A DNA stretch of 64,000 nt from Haloarchaeobius sp. HME9146 (GCF_025399835.1 NZ_JAODVR010000001.1:2170001-2234000); one strand, 5' to 3'. Numbered from the stretch's first letter, positions 32,971 through 42,233 are shown. Made by a program: numbers and translations. Notes: generated by a model from the letters alone, not told the origin.

Positions 32971-34095
32971 ATGACCGAGTCTAACTCAAATATTACCCGT
33001 GGATGGCGCTTCATCGCCGACCGTCCCGCAGCCATGATTGCGCTGCTGGTCGGGGTCCTTCTGTTCGTAGACCTCCTGATGAAGCTCGTCACTGCGGGTG
33101 ATGACGTAACAATCGCGCTGTTTCTGACGTTCGTGTGGCAGGGCATCGTGATTGGGTTGGTGTACGGCCTCGCCGGCATCGGCCTCTCCATGACGTACAG
33201 TATCTTGAACTTCGCCAACTTCGCACACGGCGACTACATCACGAGTGGCGCGTTCGGCGGGTGGGCCGCGACGTTCGTCGTCGCAGGCCTCGGCAGCCAC
33301 GCCTTCGGCGACCTCGTCCTCGTGGGTGCGAACCGGATTCCCGGGACGGCGATCGGTATCGACATCGTCCAGACCCCGCTCGCCATCCTCATCGGGCTGG
33401 TGTTCGCGGGCCTACTGACGGTGGCACTGGCGCTGGTCATCGACCGCATCGTCTACAAGCCGATGCGTGGCCAGGAGGGAATCGCCCTGCTCATCGCGAG
33501 CGTCGGTGTGGCGTTCGCGCTGCGCAACCTGCTCCTGTTCGTCTTCGGTGAGGCCAACCTCTCCGTCGCGAACAACACGCCGGGCAAGATCGCAGTCGCG
33601 GTCCCCGGCGGCACCATCAACGCGAACTACCACGAGATCGTCCTCGTGGTGGCAGCCATCATCCTCATGCTGACGGTCCACTACCTGCTCCAGAGCACGA
33701 AGCTCGGGAAGGCGATGCGTGCGATGTCCGACAACGAGGACCTCGCCCGCGTCACCGGTATCCCGACCGAGCGGGTCGTCAAGTTCACGTGGATAATCGG
33801 CGCGGCGCTGGCAGGGATGGCTGGCTTCCTCTTGACGCTGGAGTCGACCACGCTGGTCTACACGCGCGGGTGGACGCTGCTCCTGTTCATCTTCGCGGCC
33901 GTCATCCTCGGTGGTATCGGTTCGACGTACGGGGCCATCTTCGGCGGCCTCATCATCGGCCTGACCGAGAAGATGTCGCTCATCTGGTTGGGTGCAGAGC
34001 TGAGTGACATGTCTCGGGCAGCCGCGTTCGTCCTGATGATTCTCATCCTGCTCTACCGCCCGCAGGGACTGTTCTCCGGGAGGTCGACCGCATGA
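32971..34095 (+). CDS. livH: Branched-chain amino acid type ABC transporter permease LivH
   Basis: The 374-residue membrane protein has eight or so helices and the LivH/LivM permease pattern, for example GIGLSMTYSILNFANFAHGD and ALRNLLLF, with the long insertion NEDLARVTGIPTERVVKFTW marking the cytoplasmic loop that contacts the ATPases. It is the first gene of livHMGF. A TATA-like TTTAATAG (about 32924-32931) lies about 40-45 bp upstream of the ATG. Substrate could be branched-chain amino acids, urea or other amides. Confidence 0.9.
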   Translation: MTESNSNITRGWRFIADRPAAMIALLVGVLLFVDLLMKLVTAGDDVTIALFLTFVWQGIVIGLVYGLAGIGLSMTYSILNFANFAHGDYITSGAFGGWAATFVVAGLGSHAFGDLVLVGANRIPGTAIGIDIVQTPLAILIGLVFAGLLTVALALVIDRIVYKPMRGQEGIALLIASVGVAFALRNLLLFVFGEANLSVANNTPGKIAVAVPGGTINANYHEIVLVVAAIILMLTVHYLLQSTKLGKAMRAMSDNEDLARVTGIPTERVVKFTWIIGAALAGMAGFLLTLESTTLVYTRGWTLLLFIFAAVILGGIGSTYGAIFGGLIIGLTEKMSLIWLGAELSDMSRAAAFVLMILILLYRPQGLFSGRSTA

Positions 34096-35498
34096 GCGAC
34101 GACAATCCACATCCGGACGCCATGACGACCGAGCAGGCCGCAGAGGCCGAGGAGAACCGCGAAGCCGGCAACATCTTCGACAAGCACTTCGACTCCGACC
34201 TGACGATGGTCGTGTCGACGGTCGTCGCACTGTACGCCGTCTTCATCTTCTTCGGCATCCTGCTCGGCAACGACATCAACGGGCAGTTCAACGCGCTCCA
34301 GCAGCTGACGTTCCTCATCACGGTGTACGTCATGCTCTCGCTGGCGCTGAACCTGCACTGGGGCTACACTGGCCTGTTCAACATCGGTATCGCGGGCTTC
34401 ATGGCCGTCGGCGCGTACACGTTCGCCATCGCCACGGCGTCGCCGACGCCGGCGAACGCGTCCGACATCCCCGGCCTCGGCCTGCCGTTCTTCGTCGGTA
34501 TCATCCTGGCACTCGCCGTGTCGGGACTCGTCGGATTCATCGCCGCGCTCCCGGCGCTGCGACTCCGCGCCGACTACCTCGCCATCGTGACCATCGCACT
34601 CTCCGAGATCATCCGCTTCGGACTCAAGTCCAAGGCGCTCTCGCAGTTCAGCATCCTCGGTATCGAGATGGGGACCGGTGGTGCTGGTGGCATCAGTGTC
34701 GACAAGCCACCGTCCCGCGTGCTCATCACTGACGGCATCGGGGCCATCCCCGGACTGAGTGCCCTGGTGGACGCGTTCATCTCCATCGGGACGTCCATCG
34801 GCGTCAACCGCTCCGTGATGGTCTCCATGCTGTACACGGGTGTGCTCATCCTCGTCGCGGCCGGCTTCTACTGGCTGCTCGTCCGCATCGGCTTCTCGCC
34901 GTTCGGCCGGGTCCTGAAGGCCATCCGTGAGGACGAGGACGTCGCGAACGCGCTCGGCAAGGACACGGCCAACTTCAAGATCAAGGCGTTCGTCGTCGGC
35001 TGCGCCCTCATGGGGCTCGTCGGCGTCCTCTGGTGGGCAAACGCCGGCTTCATCAACACGGAGCCGTTCAAGCCGAAGACGACGTTCTTCATCTGGATCG
35101 CGCTCATCATCGGTGGCTCCGGGTCGACGACCGGCTCGGTCATGGGCGGTGTCTTGTTCATCGGGACGCTGTACCAGGGTCCCATCACCTTCGTCGGCAT
35201 CGTCAAGGAGGCGTTCGGCATCCAGGGCAGCGGCCCCGGGACCATCGTCGATGCCTTCGCACTCGTCCTGCAGGGACAGGTGATGCCCCTGTTCGAGTAC
35301 ATCATGGCGAACATCGAACCACTCCGGCTGGTACTGATGGGGGCCGTCCTCATCTGGTTCATGCAGAACAAGCCGGACGGCTTACTGGGTGACCGCAAGG
35401 AGCTGGCGACATCGCTGGACCCGCGGAAGGTCACCCGCCCGCCGTCCAAGGCAGCCGCTACGGACGGTGGCGTCGACGGAGGTGAAGACAATGAGTGA
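34092..35498 (+). CDS. livM: Branched-chain amino acid type ABC transporter permease LivM
   Basis: The 468-residue permease starts 4 bp inside livH (ATGA overlap). After a 30-residue acidic N-terminal tail it has about ten membrane helices with LNLHWGYTGLFNIGIAGFMA and ALRLRADYLAIVTIALSEII, typical of LivM. The coupling loop is AIREDEDVANALGKDTANFK. A short hydrophilic C-terminal tail follows, longer than in bacterial LivM. Confidence 0.9.
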   Translation: MSDDNPHPDAMTTEQAAEAEENREAGNIFDKHFDSDLTMVVSTVVALYAVFIFFGILLGNDINGQFNALQQLTFLITVYVMLSLALNLHWGYTGLFNIGIAGFMAVGAYTFAIATASPTPANASDIPGLGLPFFVGIILALAVSGLVGFIAALPALRLRADYLAIVTIALSEIIRFGLKSKALSQFSILGIEMGTGGAGGISVDKPPSRVLITDGIGAIPGLSALVDAFISIGTSIGVNRSVMVSMLYTGVLILVAAGFYWLLVRIGFSPFGRVLKAIREDEDVANALGKDTANFKIKAFVVGCALMGLVGVLWWANAGFINTEPFKPKTTFFIWIALIIGGSGSTTGSVMGGVLFIGTLYQGPITFVGIVKEAFGIQGSGPGTIVDAFALVLQGQVMPLFEYIMANIEPLRLVLMGAVLIWFMQNKPDGLLGDRKELATSLDPRKVTRPPSKAAATDGGVDGGEDNE

Positions 35499-36324
35499 GA
35501 CCGAACCACCGGCCGACCAGAAGAGTCTCGGCCTCGACAAGGACATCGGCGACGACTTCGCCGACCTGCCGCTTCGCATCGACGGACTACAGAAGTCCTT
35601 CGGCGGGATTAACGCCGTCAACGGCGCAACGTTCGACGTCGAGAAAGGCACCCTGACGGGCCTCATCGGCCCGAACGGTGCCGGGAAGTCGACGACGTTC
35701 AACCTCATCACGGGGTTCATCGAACCCGACGACGGGACGGTCACGTTCAACGGCGAGGACGTCACGGGCGTCGCGCCCCACGAACTCGCGGACCGCGGGC
35801 TGGTCCGGACCTTCCAGATCGCCCGCGAGCTCTCGGACATGACCGTCCTCGAGAACATGATGCTCGGCCCGCAACACCAGTACGGTGAGGAGATGTGGCG
35901 GTCCGTCTTCCGGCGCAGCGAGACCATGCAACACGAGGAGGCGGTCCTCGAGCGTGCCTGGGAGATGCTCGACTTCTTCGAGATCGAGCACCTCGCCAAC
36001 GAGTACGCGGGCAACCTCTCCGGCGGCCAGCGCAAGCTGCTCGAGATGGCGCGTGCGCTGATGACCGACCCGGACATGCTCCTGCTCGACGAGCCGTTCG
36101 CCGGGGTCAACCCCTCTCTCGAGAACCGGCTGTTGACACACATCCACGAGCTGCGCGAGCAGGGCTACACGTTCCTGCTCGTCGAACACGACATGGACCT
36201 CATCATGGAGAACTGCCGGCGGGTCATCGTGCTCCACCAGGGGCGCGTGCTCGCCGACGGGACGCCCGACGAGATCCGCTCGAACGAGCAGGTCATCGAG
36301 GCCTACCTCGGAGGTGACGTCTGA
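35491..36324 (+). CDS. livG: Branched-chain amino acid type ABC transporter ATP-binding protein LivG
   Basis: ATG 35491 overlaps the livM stop by 8 bp; the product has 277 residues. Walker A is GPNGAGKST, the signature LSGGQRKLLEMAR, Walker B LLLDEPFAGVNP, and the switch His is in LVEHDMDLIM. The tail after the switch (VLADGTPDEIRSNEQVIEAY) is the LivG type. About 30 acidic residues precede the ABC domain, an addition relative to bacterial LivG. Confidence 0.93.
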   Translation: MSETEPPADQKSLGLDKDIGDDFADLPLRIDGLQKSFGGINAVNGATFDVEKGTLTGLIGPNGAGKSTTFNLITGFIEPDDGTVTFNGEDVTGVAPHELADRGLVRTFQIARELSDMTVLENMMLGPQHQYGEEMWRSVFRRSETMQHEEAVLERAWEMLDFFEIEHLANEYAGNLSGGQRKLLEMARALMTDPDMLLLDEPFAGVNPSLENRLLTHIHELREQGYTFLLVEHDMDLIMENCRRVIVLHQGRVLADGTPDEIRSNEQVIEAYLGGDV

Positions 36325-37031
36325 TGTCGAAGCTACTGAACGTCGCCAACCTCGACGCGGGGTACGGCGACCTCCAGATCCTCACGGACGTGGACATGTT
36401 CGTCGAGGACGGCGAGTACGTCACCATCGTCGGCCCGAACGGGGCCGGGAAGTCCACCGTGATGAAGTCCGTCTTCGGGCTCACCACGTACATGGGCGGT
36501 GACATCGACTTCGCGGACGAGGATATCTCCGGGCTGAACCCCGAGGAGATCATCCACCACGGACTCGGCTACGTCCCACAGAACGACAACGTGTTCGCGA
36601 ACCTCACCGTCGAGGAGAACCTCGAGATGGGGGCGTACATCCTCGACGAGGTGCCACAGGACGCGATGCGGGCGGTGTACGACCGCTTCCCCATCCTCGA
36701 GGAGCGCAAGGACCAGAAGGCCGGGACGATGTCCGGCGGCCAGCAGCAGATGCTGGCGATGGGTCGTGCGCTCATGCTCGAACCCGACCTGCTCATGCTC
36801 GACGAACCGTCGGCCGGGCTCGCGCCCGACCTCGTCGACGACATGTTCGACCGCATCGACGACATCAACGACGCCGGCACGGCCATCCTCATGGTCGAGC
36901 AGAACGCCAAGGAGGCGCTTCGCCGGTGTGACCGCGGCTACGTGCTGGTGCAGGGCCAGAATCGCTACATGGACGACGGCGACGTGCTGTTGAACGACGA
37001 CGACGTCCGCCAGCAGTTCCTCGGCGGCTGA
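36324..37031 (+). CDS. livF: Branched-chain amino acid type ABC transporter ATP-binding protein LivF
   Basis: The 235-residue ATPase begins on the last base of the livG stop (TGATG). Walker A is GPNGAGKST, the signature MSGGQQQMLAMGRAL, Walker B LLMLDEPSAGLAP, and the switch region is LMVEQNAKEALRRCDRGYVL, the LivF form. It completes the permease-ATPase set; the binding protein is encoded convergently. Confidence 0.93.
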   Translation: MSKLLNVANLDAGYGDLQILTDVDMFVEDGEYVTIVGPNGAGKSTVMKSVFGLTTYMGGDIDFADEDISGLNPEEIIHHGLGYVPQNDNVFANLTVEENLEMGAYILDEVPQDAMRAVYDRFPILEERKDQKAGTMSGGQQQMLAMGRALMLEPDLLMLDEPSAGLAPDLVDDMFDRIDDINDAGTAILMVEQNAKEALRRCDRGYVLVQGQNRYMDDGDVLLNDDDVRQQFLGG

Positions 37032-37053
37032 GTCGGCTCCCGAATCGACGACG

Positions 37054-37061
37054 TTCTTTTT
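37054..37061 (+). terminator. T-rich terminator of the liv operon
   Basis: TTCTTTTT begins about 23 bp after the livF stop. Oligo-T tracts without a required hairpin end transcription in archaea. Confidence 0.45.
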
Positions 37062-37122
37062 CGTGGTCGCTCACACACTGAGCGGGTCGCTCGCGTCTCG
37101 TGAGAGGATAGAGGCTTACGTG

Positions 37123-37176
37123 AACTGCTCCGGAACTTCTTCCGAACCTCTCCGGAACTGCTCCGGAACTGCTGGC
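37123..37176. repeat. Tandem 11-bp repeat, about five units
   Basis: Units AACTGCTCCGG (37123, 37156), AACTTCTTCCG (37134), AACCTCTCCGG (37145) and a partial AACTGCTGGC (37167) follow one another without gap. One unit is close to one turn of the helix. The array lies between the convergent livF and livK ends, so it is not an obvious promoter element. Confidence 0.6.
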
Positions 37177-37223
37177 CTGCCTCGGCGACTCGGGAGATGC
37201 CTCTGGGCGGGAGTAGCGTCGCG

Positions 37224-37229
37224 AAAAAA
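37224..37229 (-). terminator. T-run terminator of livK
   Basis: Six A on the plus strand (T6 on the transcript strand) lie 16 bp beyond the livK stop. Confidence 0.45.
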
Positions 37230-37244
37230 TCGTGGAACGTTTGC

Positions 37245-38504
37245 TCAGGCGCTGAAGTTGATCGTGTCCGTGACCTCGATGCCGGAGTCCGAGTCGGGTG
37301 CGAACTTCCAGACGGAGTAGGTCACGGCCTTCATGTCGCCGTTGTCGTCGTAGTCGACGGCGCTGGATGCGCCGGCGTACTGCACGTCGTCGCCATCCAT
37401 CGCGGCCTGGACACCCTCCGCGAGGTTGCTCGCGGTGACCTCCATGCCGCCGGGGTTGGCGACTGCCTGCATGTTGTCGCGGACGACCGAGCCCGAGTTC
37501 TCGCCACCGGCGGCGTTCGCGAGGATGAGCGTCGCGGACGCGTCGTAGGCGTGCGCGTTGAAGATACCGGGTGCGCGGCCGTACTCCTCCTCGTAGAGGT
37601 TGGCGAACGCGTCTGCGGCCGGGCCGGACGGCTGCGGTGCCGTCCCGGTGACGTTCTCCATCGGGTTCCCGATCTTCTCCTGCATGGCGGGGTCCTGGAG
37701 ACCGTCCGTCACGAGGATCTGCTCCTCGGAGCCGTCGCCGGCGAAGTCGGCGTAGTAGTCCTTGAACAGCTGGACACCGGAGGCCGGGTAGCCGATGACG
37801 ACCAGGAGGTCCGGGCCGTCGGTGAGTGCCTGCCGGAGCTTCGAGCTGTAGGAGGACTGCTCCTTCTCGAAGGCGACCTGCTTCTGGACCGAGCCGCCCT
37901 CGTTCTTGAACGCGTCCGCGAAGGACTGCGAGAGGAGCTGGCCGTAGTCGTTGTTGACGTACAGCGTCGCGGCCGAGGAGGCACCGATCGAGCTGGTGCC
38001 GACCTGCGCCATGACCTGACCCTGCAGCGCGTCACTCGGCGCGGTGCGGAAGATGTAGCCGTCGTCCTCGAGCGTGGTGACGCTCGGTGAGGTGGACGAG
38101 GGCGAGCAGCCGACGACCTCGTTCGGGATGAACACCTGGTTCGACACCTGGATGTTCACACCGGACGACGCCGGGCCACACACGCCGGGGTAGCCGGCGT
38201 TGACGAGCGTGTTCGCCGCGTTGATACCCGTCTGCGGCGACGTCGCGGTGTCCTCGACCTGGAAGTCGATTGTCGTCCCGAAGTCGTCGTTGTTGTTGAG
38301 CTGCTTGCCCGGGAGCGTCGCCCCGTCACGGATCGGTTGCCCGACCGAGGAGAGGTCGCCCGTAACCGGCATCAGTACACCGTACTTGATTTCACGGCTG
38401 CCGCCGCCGCCACCACCGAGACCACCGACACATCCGGCGAGTCCAGCAATACCAGCGAGACCGGCACCCTTCAGTACATCCCGTCGTTGGATATTCCGTG
38501 CCAT
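37245..38504 (-). CDS. livK: Branched-chain amino acid type ABC transporter substrate-binding lipoprotein LivK
   Basis: The 419-residue exported protein has a Tat-like signal (QRRDVLKGAGLAGIAG) and lipobox LAGC at about residue 25, followed by a Gly linker. The mature domain begins IKYGVLMPVTGDLSSVGQ, the usual opening of periplasmic-binding type I amino acid receptors, and continues GVCGPASSGVNIQ and LYVNNDYGQLLSQSFADAF. It faces livHMGF convergently and has its own strong TATA box (GTATATTTATAAC on the minus strand, 38528-38540) about 25 bp upstream. Confidence 0.92.
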   Translation of the reverse strand: MARNIQRRDVLKGAGLAGIAGLAGCVGGLGGGGGGSREIKYGVLMPVTGDLSSVGQPIRDGATLPGKQLNNNDDFGTTIDFQVEDTATSPQTGINAANTLVNAGYPGVCGPASSGVNIQVSNQVFIPNEVVGCSPSSTSPSVTTLEDDGYIFRTAPSDALQGQVMAQVGTSSIGASSAATLYVNNDYGQLLSQSFADAFKNEGGSVQKQVAFEKEQSSYSSKLRQALTDGPDLLVVIGYPASGVQLFKDYYADFAGDGSEEQILVTDGLQDPAMQEKIGNPMENVTGTAPQPSGPAADAFANLYEEEYGRAPGIFNAHAYDASATLILANAAGGENSGSVVRDNMQAVANPGGMEVTASNLAEGVQAAMDGDDVQYAGASSAVDYDDNGDMKAVTYSVWKFAPDSDSGIEVTDTINFSA

Positions 38505-38568
38505 GGTAGCGGTGTACTTACTACTGTGTTATAAATATACCTGCCCGCCGGCGGCCGTGCTAACTCAG

Positions 38569-38574
38569 AAAAAA
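38569..38574 (-). terminator. T-run terminator of the CBS-domain gene
   Basis: Six A on the plus strand give T6 on the transcript, 21 bp past the stop of the CBS-domain gene, between it and the livK promoter. Confidence 0.45.
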
Positions 38575-38594
38575 GCACACCGATGTGCGAACGA

Positions 38595-39158
38595 TTACAC
38601 CTGTCGACAGTTCTGGCAGACGAGCTGCCCGTTCGCGTCGTGAAGCGAATCCGCGAGCGACCCACACAGTTCACAGACGCCCTGTGAGCCGTACTCGTCG
38701 GTGTCTCCGCCGTTCGCCGCGACGGTCGCCTCGGTCGCGGTCGTGCCCGTGACGTCGTCCAGTGAGCGGGTTTCCCGCAAGGGGCCGGTGGCGTCGATGA
38801 CGTCCCGTTCGCTCAGGACGCCGAGGATATCGTCCGAATCGGTGACCAGCAGGTTGCGTATCTCCTCGCGCGACATGCGGTCTGCGGCCGCCGCGAGCGA
38901 TTCGTCCGCGCCGATGGACACCACCGGTTCCGACATCAGGTGGTCGACCGTCGTGGTCTCCGGGTCGAGGTTCTCTGCGACCATCCACAGCACGTCACGC
39001 TCGGTCATGATGCCGACGGGGTCGCTCCCCCGCATCACGAGCACGCTGCCTACTCCTTCGTCGCGCATGAGCCGAACCGTACTCAGGACGGTGTCGGACT
39101 CGCTGACGCCGACGTATTCGCGCGTCGTTACGTCGCGAATCGACACGTCTCGTTCCAT
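38595..39158 (-). CDS. Tandem CBS-domain protein with C-terminal zinc ribbon
   Basis: The 187-residue protein has two CBS motifs (about 10-60 and 75-125; DEGVGSVLVMRGSDPVGIMT and EEIRNLLVTDSDDILGVLSE), which usually bind adenine nucleotides. After a linker a zinc ribbon follows, with CELCG and CQNC about 20 residues apart. The combination suggests a nucleotide-sensing regulator that contacts DNA or protein through the ribbon. A TATA-like ATTTTATAC lies about 25 bp upstream, so it is probably leaderless. Confidence 0.85.
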   Translation of the reverse strand: MERDVSIRDVTTREYVGVSESDTVLSTVRLMRDEGVGSVLVMRGSDPVGIMTERDVLWMVAENLDPETTTVDHLMSEPVVSIGADESLAAAADRMSREEIRNLLVTDSDDILGVLSERDVIDATGPLRETRSLDDVTGTTATEATVAANGGDTDEYGSQGVCELCGSLADSLHDANGQLVCQNCRQV

Positions 39159-39233
39159 ATGGTAATAGTTAGCACTGTGCGTATAAAATCTACCCCCGCC
39201 AACCTTATCCCTCCGCCGAGCGAACGTCTCCGG

Positions 39234-39992
39234 TCAGTCGAACTCGACGCTCGTGCCGTGTGCGCGACACTCTTCGAGGGCGTGCTTGGCGGCGAAGCCG
39301 GCATCGTGAGCGTGCCGACCGGTCCCCACGCCGACCTGGAGGTCGACGCCGGTCTCTTCGAGGACGTGGTCGATGGCGTCCCGGTACTCGGCCTCCCCGA
39401 GGTCGGGACAGGTCGCGATGATGTTGTCCCCGCCGACGAAGAACGAGAGCGAGTCGTGTGCCTGGCGCATGTAGCGCATCAGCGAGGCGTACGCCTGCTC
39501 GATGTGGATGAACGAGTCGAACGCGTGGTGTTCGTCGGTGTACTTGCCGGTGGCGTCGATGACGTCGAAGTGGGCGATCTGGACGTCGTCGGGCGTGCGG
39601 AACTCCTCTTCGATGACGCGACCCTTCAGAATCTCCCGGCGGGACTTGTCCTGGGCGCTGCCGGCGTCCTGCAGGAGTTCGGTGGCGTCCGCGAGCGCCT
39701 GGGCCGGGTTCGTCCCGGTCGCCACGGCGAAGCTGATGCTGACGGGGTAGCGGTTACTCACCGATTCCTGGATGAGCGCGTGGTCGTCCATGTCGAGGCC
39801 GTTCGTGACCGCGACCATGTTGTCGAAGCGCGTGAAGAAGACGTAGCCGTCGCGGTTCCCGACGAGCTGGGAGAGGTCGGCGTAGAGGCGCGACTGGAGC
39901 GTCTGGAGGTCGACCTCGCGTCGTGGCTCGGGGGTGACCGTCCACGGCCCGTAGTTGTCGATCTGGATGAGACTGACCTGCGTGTTCGTCAC
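39234..39992 (-). CDS. GTP cyclohydrolase III (archaeal, GTP cyclohydrolase IIa)
   Basis: The 252-residue protein matches the archaeal family: it opens TQVSLIQIDNYGPWTVTPEPR and has VGNRDGYVFFTRFDNMVAVT and, in the second half, SLSFFVGGDNIIATCPDLG. The GDN/FDN-like motifs are shared with the nucleotide cyclase-like fold of this enzyme. It opens GTP to formylamino-pyrimidine 5'-phosphate in the archaeal riboflavin and F420 pathway. A TATA box (about 40018-40026) fits a leaderless transcript. Confidence 0.9.
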   Translation of the reverse strand: MTNTQVSLIQIDNYGPWTVTPEPRREVDLQTLQSRLYADLSQLVGNRDGYVFFTRFDNMVAVTNGLDMDDHALIQESVSNRYPVSISFAVATGTNPAQALADATELLQDAGSAQDKSRREILKGRVIEEEFRTPDDVQIAHFDVIDATGKYTDEHHAFDSFIHIEQAYASLMRYMRQAHDSLSFFVGGDNIIATCPDLGEAEYRDAIDHVLEETGVDLQVGVGTGRHAHDAGFAAKHALEECRAHGTSVEFD

Positions 39993-40075
39993 TGTTGGAC
40001 GGTCCTAGCGAGCGCGAGCGTATAAGTGAATCTGAACCGGACGAGTGCGGTTCGTGGTTGCTTCCGGCGCTCCGG

Positions 40076-40402
40076 TTACGCGTGCTTGATGTTCGATTCG
40101 CCCGCCTTGGGGTGGAACTCCCAGAAACCGCCCGAGCGCATGGCTTTGCCGACGCCCTTGTGGAACGAGACCATGTCCTCGTACTCGTCGTCGGTGACGT
40201 GCTCGAAGATGTCGGCGACGCTGACGACGCGCTTGGAGTTCAGTCGAACCGGCTCGTCACCGTGCTCGGAGACGTAGTCGGCGGTCTTCAGCGGGAAATC
40301 CTCCTCCTCGTCGAGCTTCTTCGCGAGGATCGCCATCCCGTACTTGCGCATTCCCTCGCTACCCTCCTCACCGTCGGGGTCGTGGGGCCACTGGTTGCTC
40401 AT
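40076..40402 (-). CDS. Haloarchaeal conserved protein (DUF5785-like)
   Basis: ATG 40402 gives 108 residues beginning MSNQWPHDPDGEEGSEGM. It has no membrane segment and ends in GFWEFHPKAGESNIKHA. The sequence YGMAILAKKLDEEEDFPLKT and the FEHVTDDEYEDMVSF region look like a small helical haloarchaea-only protein that I associate with DUF5785. Function is unknown. Confidence 0.75.
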   Translation of the reverse strand: MSNQWPHDPDGEEGSEGMRKYGMAILAKKLDEEEDFPLKTADYVSEHGDEPVRLNSKRVVSVADIFEHVTDDEYEDMVSFHKGVGKAMRSGGFWEFHPKAGESNIKHA

Positions 40403-40539
40403 ACCCGGTCCTGTGGACGGAACCCGCAAAAGGATTTCTGATGTGGTCGTCGGTCACAGGGGGCGGGCGGTCGCCGTCACGCTCGCGACAGCCGCGAGCA
40501 GTCGGGCTTTATGTCGCCGCCGTGATAACCGTCGGAGCG

Positions 40540-41598
40540 ATGGACCTCCGTCGCGTCGTCGGCTGGCCGCTGGTCACGGCGGTCGTCGCTGCGGCCTGCT
40601 TCTTCCTCGGCATCAGACTGCTGAGCACGGCGACCGGAGTGCTCGCACCCGGTATCGAGCCGGTCCTCGGGCGGGCCATCCGCGGTGACCTCTCCGCGGT
40701 CGGGACGAGCTGGCTGGTCTCCTACGCCGTGTTGAACGGGTCGGTTGTCGCAGCCGTGTCGGTGACGCTCACCCACTCCGGGCTGCTCGGCGTCTCGGAA
40801 CTGTTCGCGGCTATCGTCGGGAGCCGGCTCGGGGCGTCGGGGGTCGTCATCGTCCTCGGCGTGTTCGAGTACGTCCAGAAGGAGTCCTACTCGCTGCGGG
40901 ATGCGACCTCACTCGGCGTGCTCTCGGCCATCGTGACGTTCGCCCTGTTCGTCCCCGTCACCGCCGGAGGGCTCCTCGGCTACTGGCTCGGGGACCCGAC
41001 CGCCGCGTTCGTCGGGGCTGTCCCGTCCTTCGGCATCGGGCAAGACGGACCCGTGACGACGGCCGTCGAAGCGCTGGTCGCTCTGCTCGGGCCACACCTT
41101 GGTGCGCTGGTCGCGGTTGCACTCCTGTTCGGGAGCTTCCGGCTGTTCGACCGGGCGCTCTCTGCGGTCGAGACCGACCGGTTCCGGGAAGCAGTTGTCC
41201 CGCTCGCCCGGCGACCCTGGGCGACGATGCTCGTCGGGTTCGTCCTCACCTCGGTGACGACGAGCGTCGCCTTCTCCGTGGGGGTGTTCGTCCCGCTGTA
41301 CAACCGGGACTTCTTCGAGCGCGACGAACTCGTCCCGTACCTGCTCGGGGCGAACGTCGGGACGATGAGCGACACGTTGCTGGTGGCGGTCGTGCTCGAC
41401 TCGGCGGTCGGGGTGGTCACCGTCGTGCTGGTGATGGCCACCACCGGGCTGCTGGTGGTCCTGTTCGTGGCGACGGGTGGCCGGTTCACGTCGCTCGTCG
41501 AGGCTGCTGACGAGAGGGTGCGAGGTGACCCGCGGACCTACGCCTGGTTCGTCGCTGGACTGGTACTCCTGCCCGTGCTGCTGGTGCTGGTCGGGTGA
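40540..41598 (+). CDS. Na+/phosphate cotransporter-like membrane protein
   Basis: ATG 40540 is chosen since a TATA-like CTTTATG lies about 28 bp upstream; the frame reads on to 40441. The 352-residue protein has about nine membrane helices. Two related segments, each ending in a re-entrant-type loop (LLGVSELFAAIVGSRLGA and ELVPYLLGANVGTMSDTLL), resemble the inverted repeat of the Na/Pi-cotransporter family (NptA/PhoU-type symporters). The QSS motif of that family is replaced by sequences such as TSVTTSVAFSV. Substrate is uncertain. Confidence 0.65.
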   Translation: MDLRRVVGWPLVTAVVAAACFFLGIRLLSTATGVLAPGIEPVLGRAIRGDLSAVGTSWLVSYAVLNGSVVAAVSVTLTHSGLLGVSELFAAIVGSRLGASGVVIVLGVFEYVQKESYSLRDATSLGVLSAIVTFALFVPVTAGGLLGYWLGDPTAAFVGAVPSFGIGQDGPVTTAVEALVALLGPHLGALVAVALLFGSFRLFDRALSAVETDRFREAVVPLARRPWATMLVGFVLTSVTTSVAFSVGVFVPLYNRDFFERDELVPYLLGANVGTMSDTLLVAVVLDSAVGVVTVVLVMATTGLLVVLFVATGGRFTSLVEAADERVRGDPRTYAWFVAGLVLLPVLLVLVG

Positions 41599-41606
41599 GG
41601 ACCGAC

Positions 41607-42149
41607 TCAGCCGGCACAGGAGATGCTCGTCGTGGCGACGCTCGAGCCGTTCACCGTCACCGACAGTCGGTCGAGGCGGCCCGAGCAGGTGACGACACCC
41701 CAGGCCGCGAGCCGGTCCTGTTCGCCGATTCGCACCGCGAAGACGGCGGTTCTGGCGGCTTCCACGTCGAGTGCTTGCACCGACCACTCGGGCTGGCCCG
41801 AGAAGACGAGACGGTCAACCTGGTGGTCACGGTCGGGGACCGTCACCGCGCTGGCACCCGATTCCGGGCCGTAGGTTACCGAAGTTCCGTCCTCGGGAAT
41901 CGAGCGGATCTCGGTGCTGCCGTTCACGTAGGTCACCCCGAAGTCCCCCGCTGGCTCCGAGAGCAGGTAGACGTTCGCGGCGACGCTCTGGGTGCTGTTT
42001 CCGGTGACGGCGACGGTCACGTCCTGTCCGTCGGTCGAGGGCGATGGGTCGCTGGCGGTGAAGCCGAGGCAGCCGGTGGAGAGCGAGACGACGAGCAGGA
42101 GGACGAGGGCGCGAGAGACATCTCGTCGGGGCGGGATGGCGCGGCGCAT
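41607..42149 (-). CDS. Surface lipoprotein of unknown function
   Basis: The 180-residue protein has a basic N terminus, a hydrophobic stretch (ALVLLLVVSLSTG) and lipobox STGC at about residue 27. The Arg pair is not followed by a clear Tat motif, so Sec export is likely. The mature part is beta-rich with repeated Val/Ser/Thr strands and contains two late cysteines (VVTCSGR, SISCAG) that could form a disulfide outside the cell. Family is not recognised. Confidence 0.65.
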   Translation of the reverse strand: MRRAIPPRRDVSRALVLLLVVSLSTGCLGFTASDPSPSTDGQDVTVAVTGNSTQSVAANVYLLSEPAGDFGVTYVNGSTEIRSIPEDGTSVTYGPESGASAVTVPDRDHQVDRLVFSGQPEWSVQALDVEAARTAVFAVRIGEQDRLAAWGVVTCSGRLDRLSVTVNGSSVATTSISCAG

Positions 42150-42233
42150 GCATCCAACGAACTCCAGTGCCGGACGTATGTATCCCGTCCTTCAGCAGTC
42201 CGGGTCAGAACAGAGGCGGGTGCGAGAAGTCGG

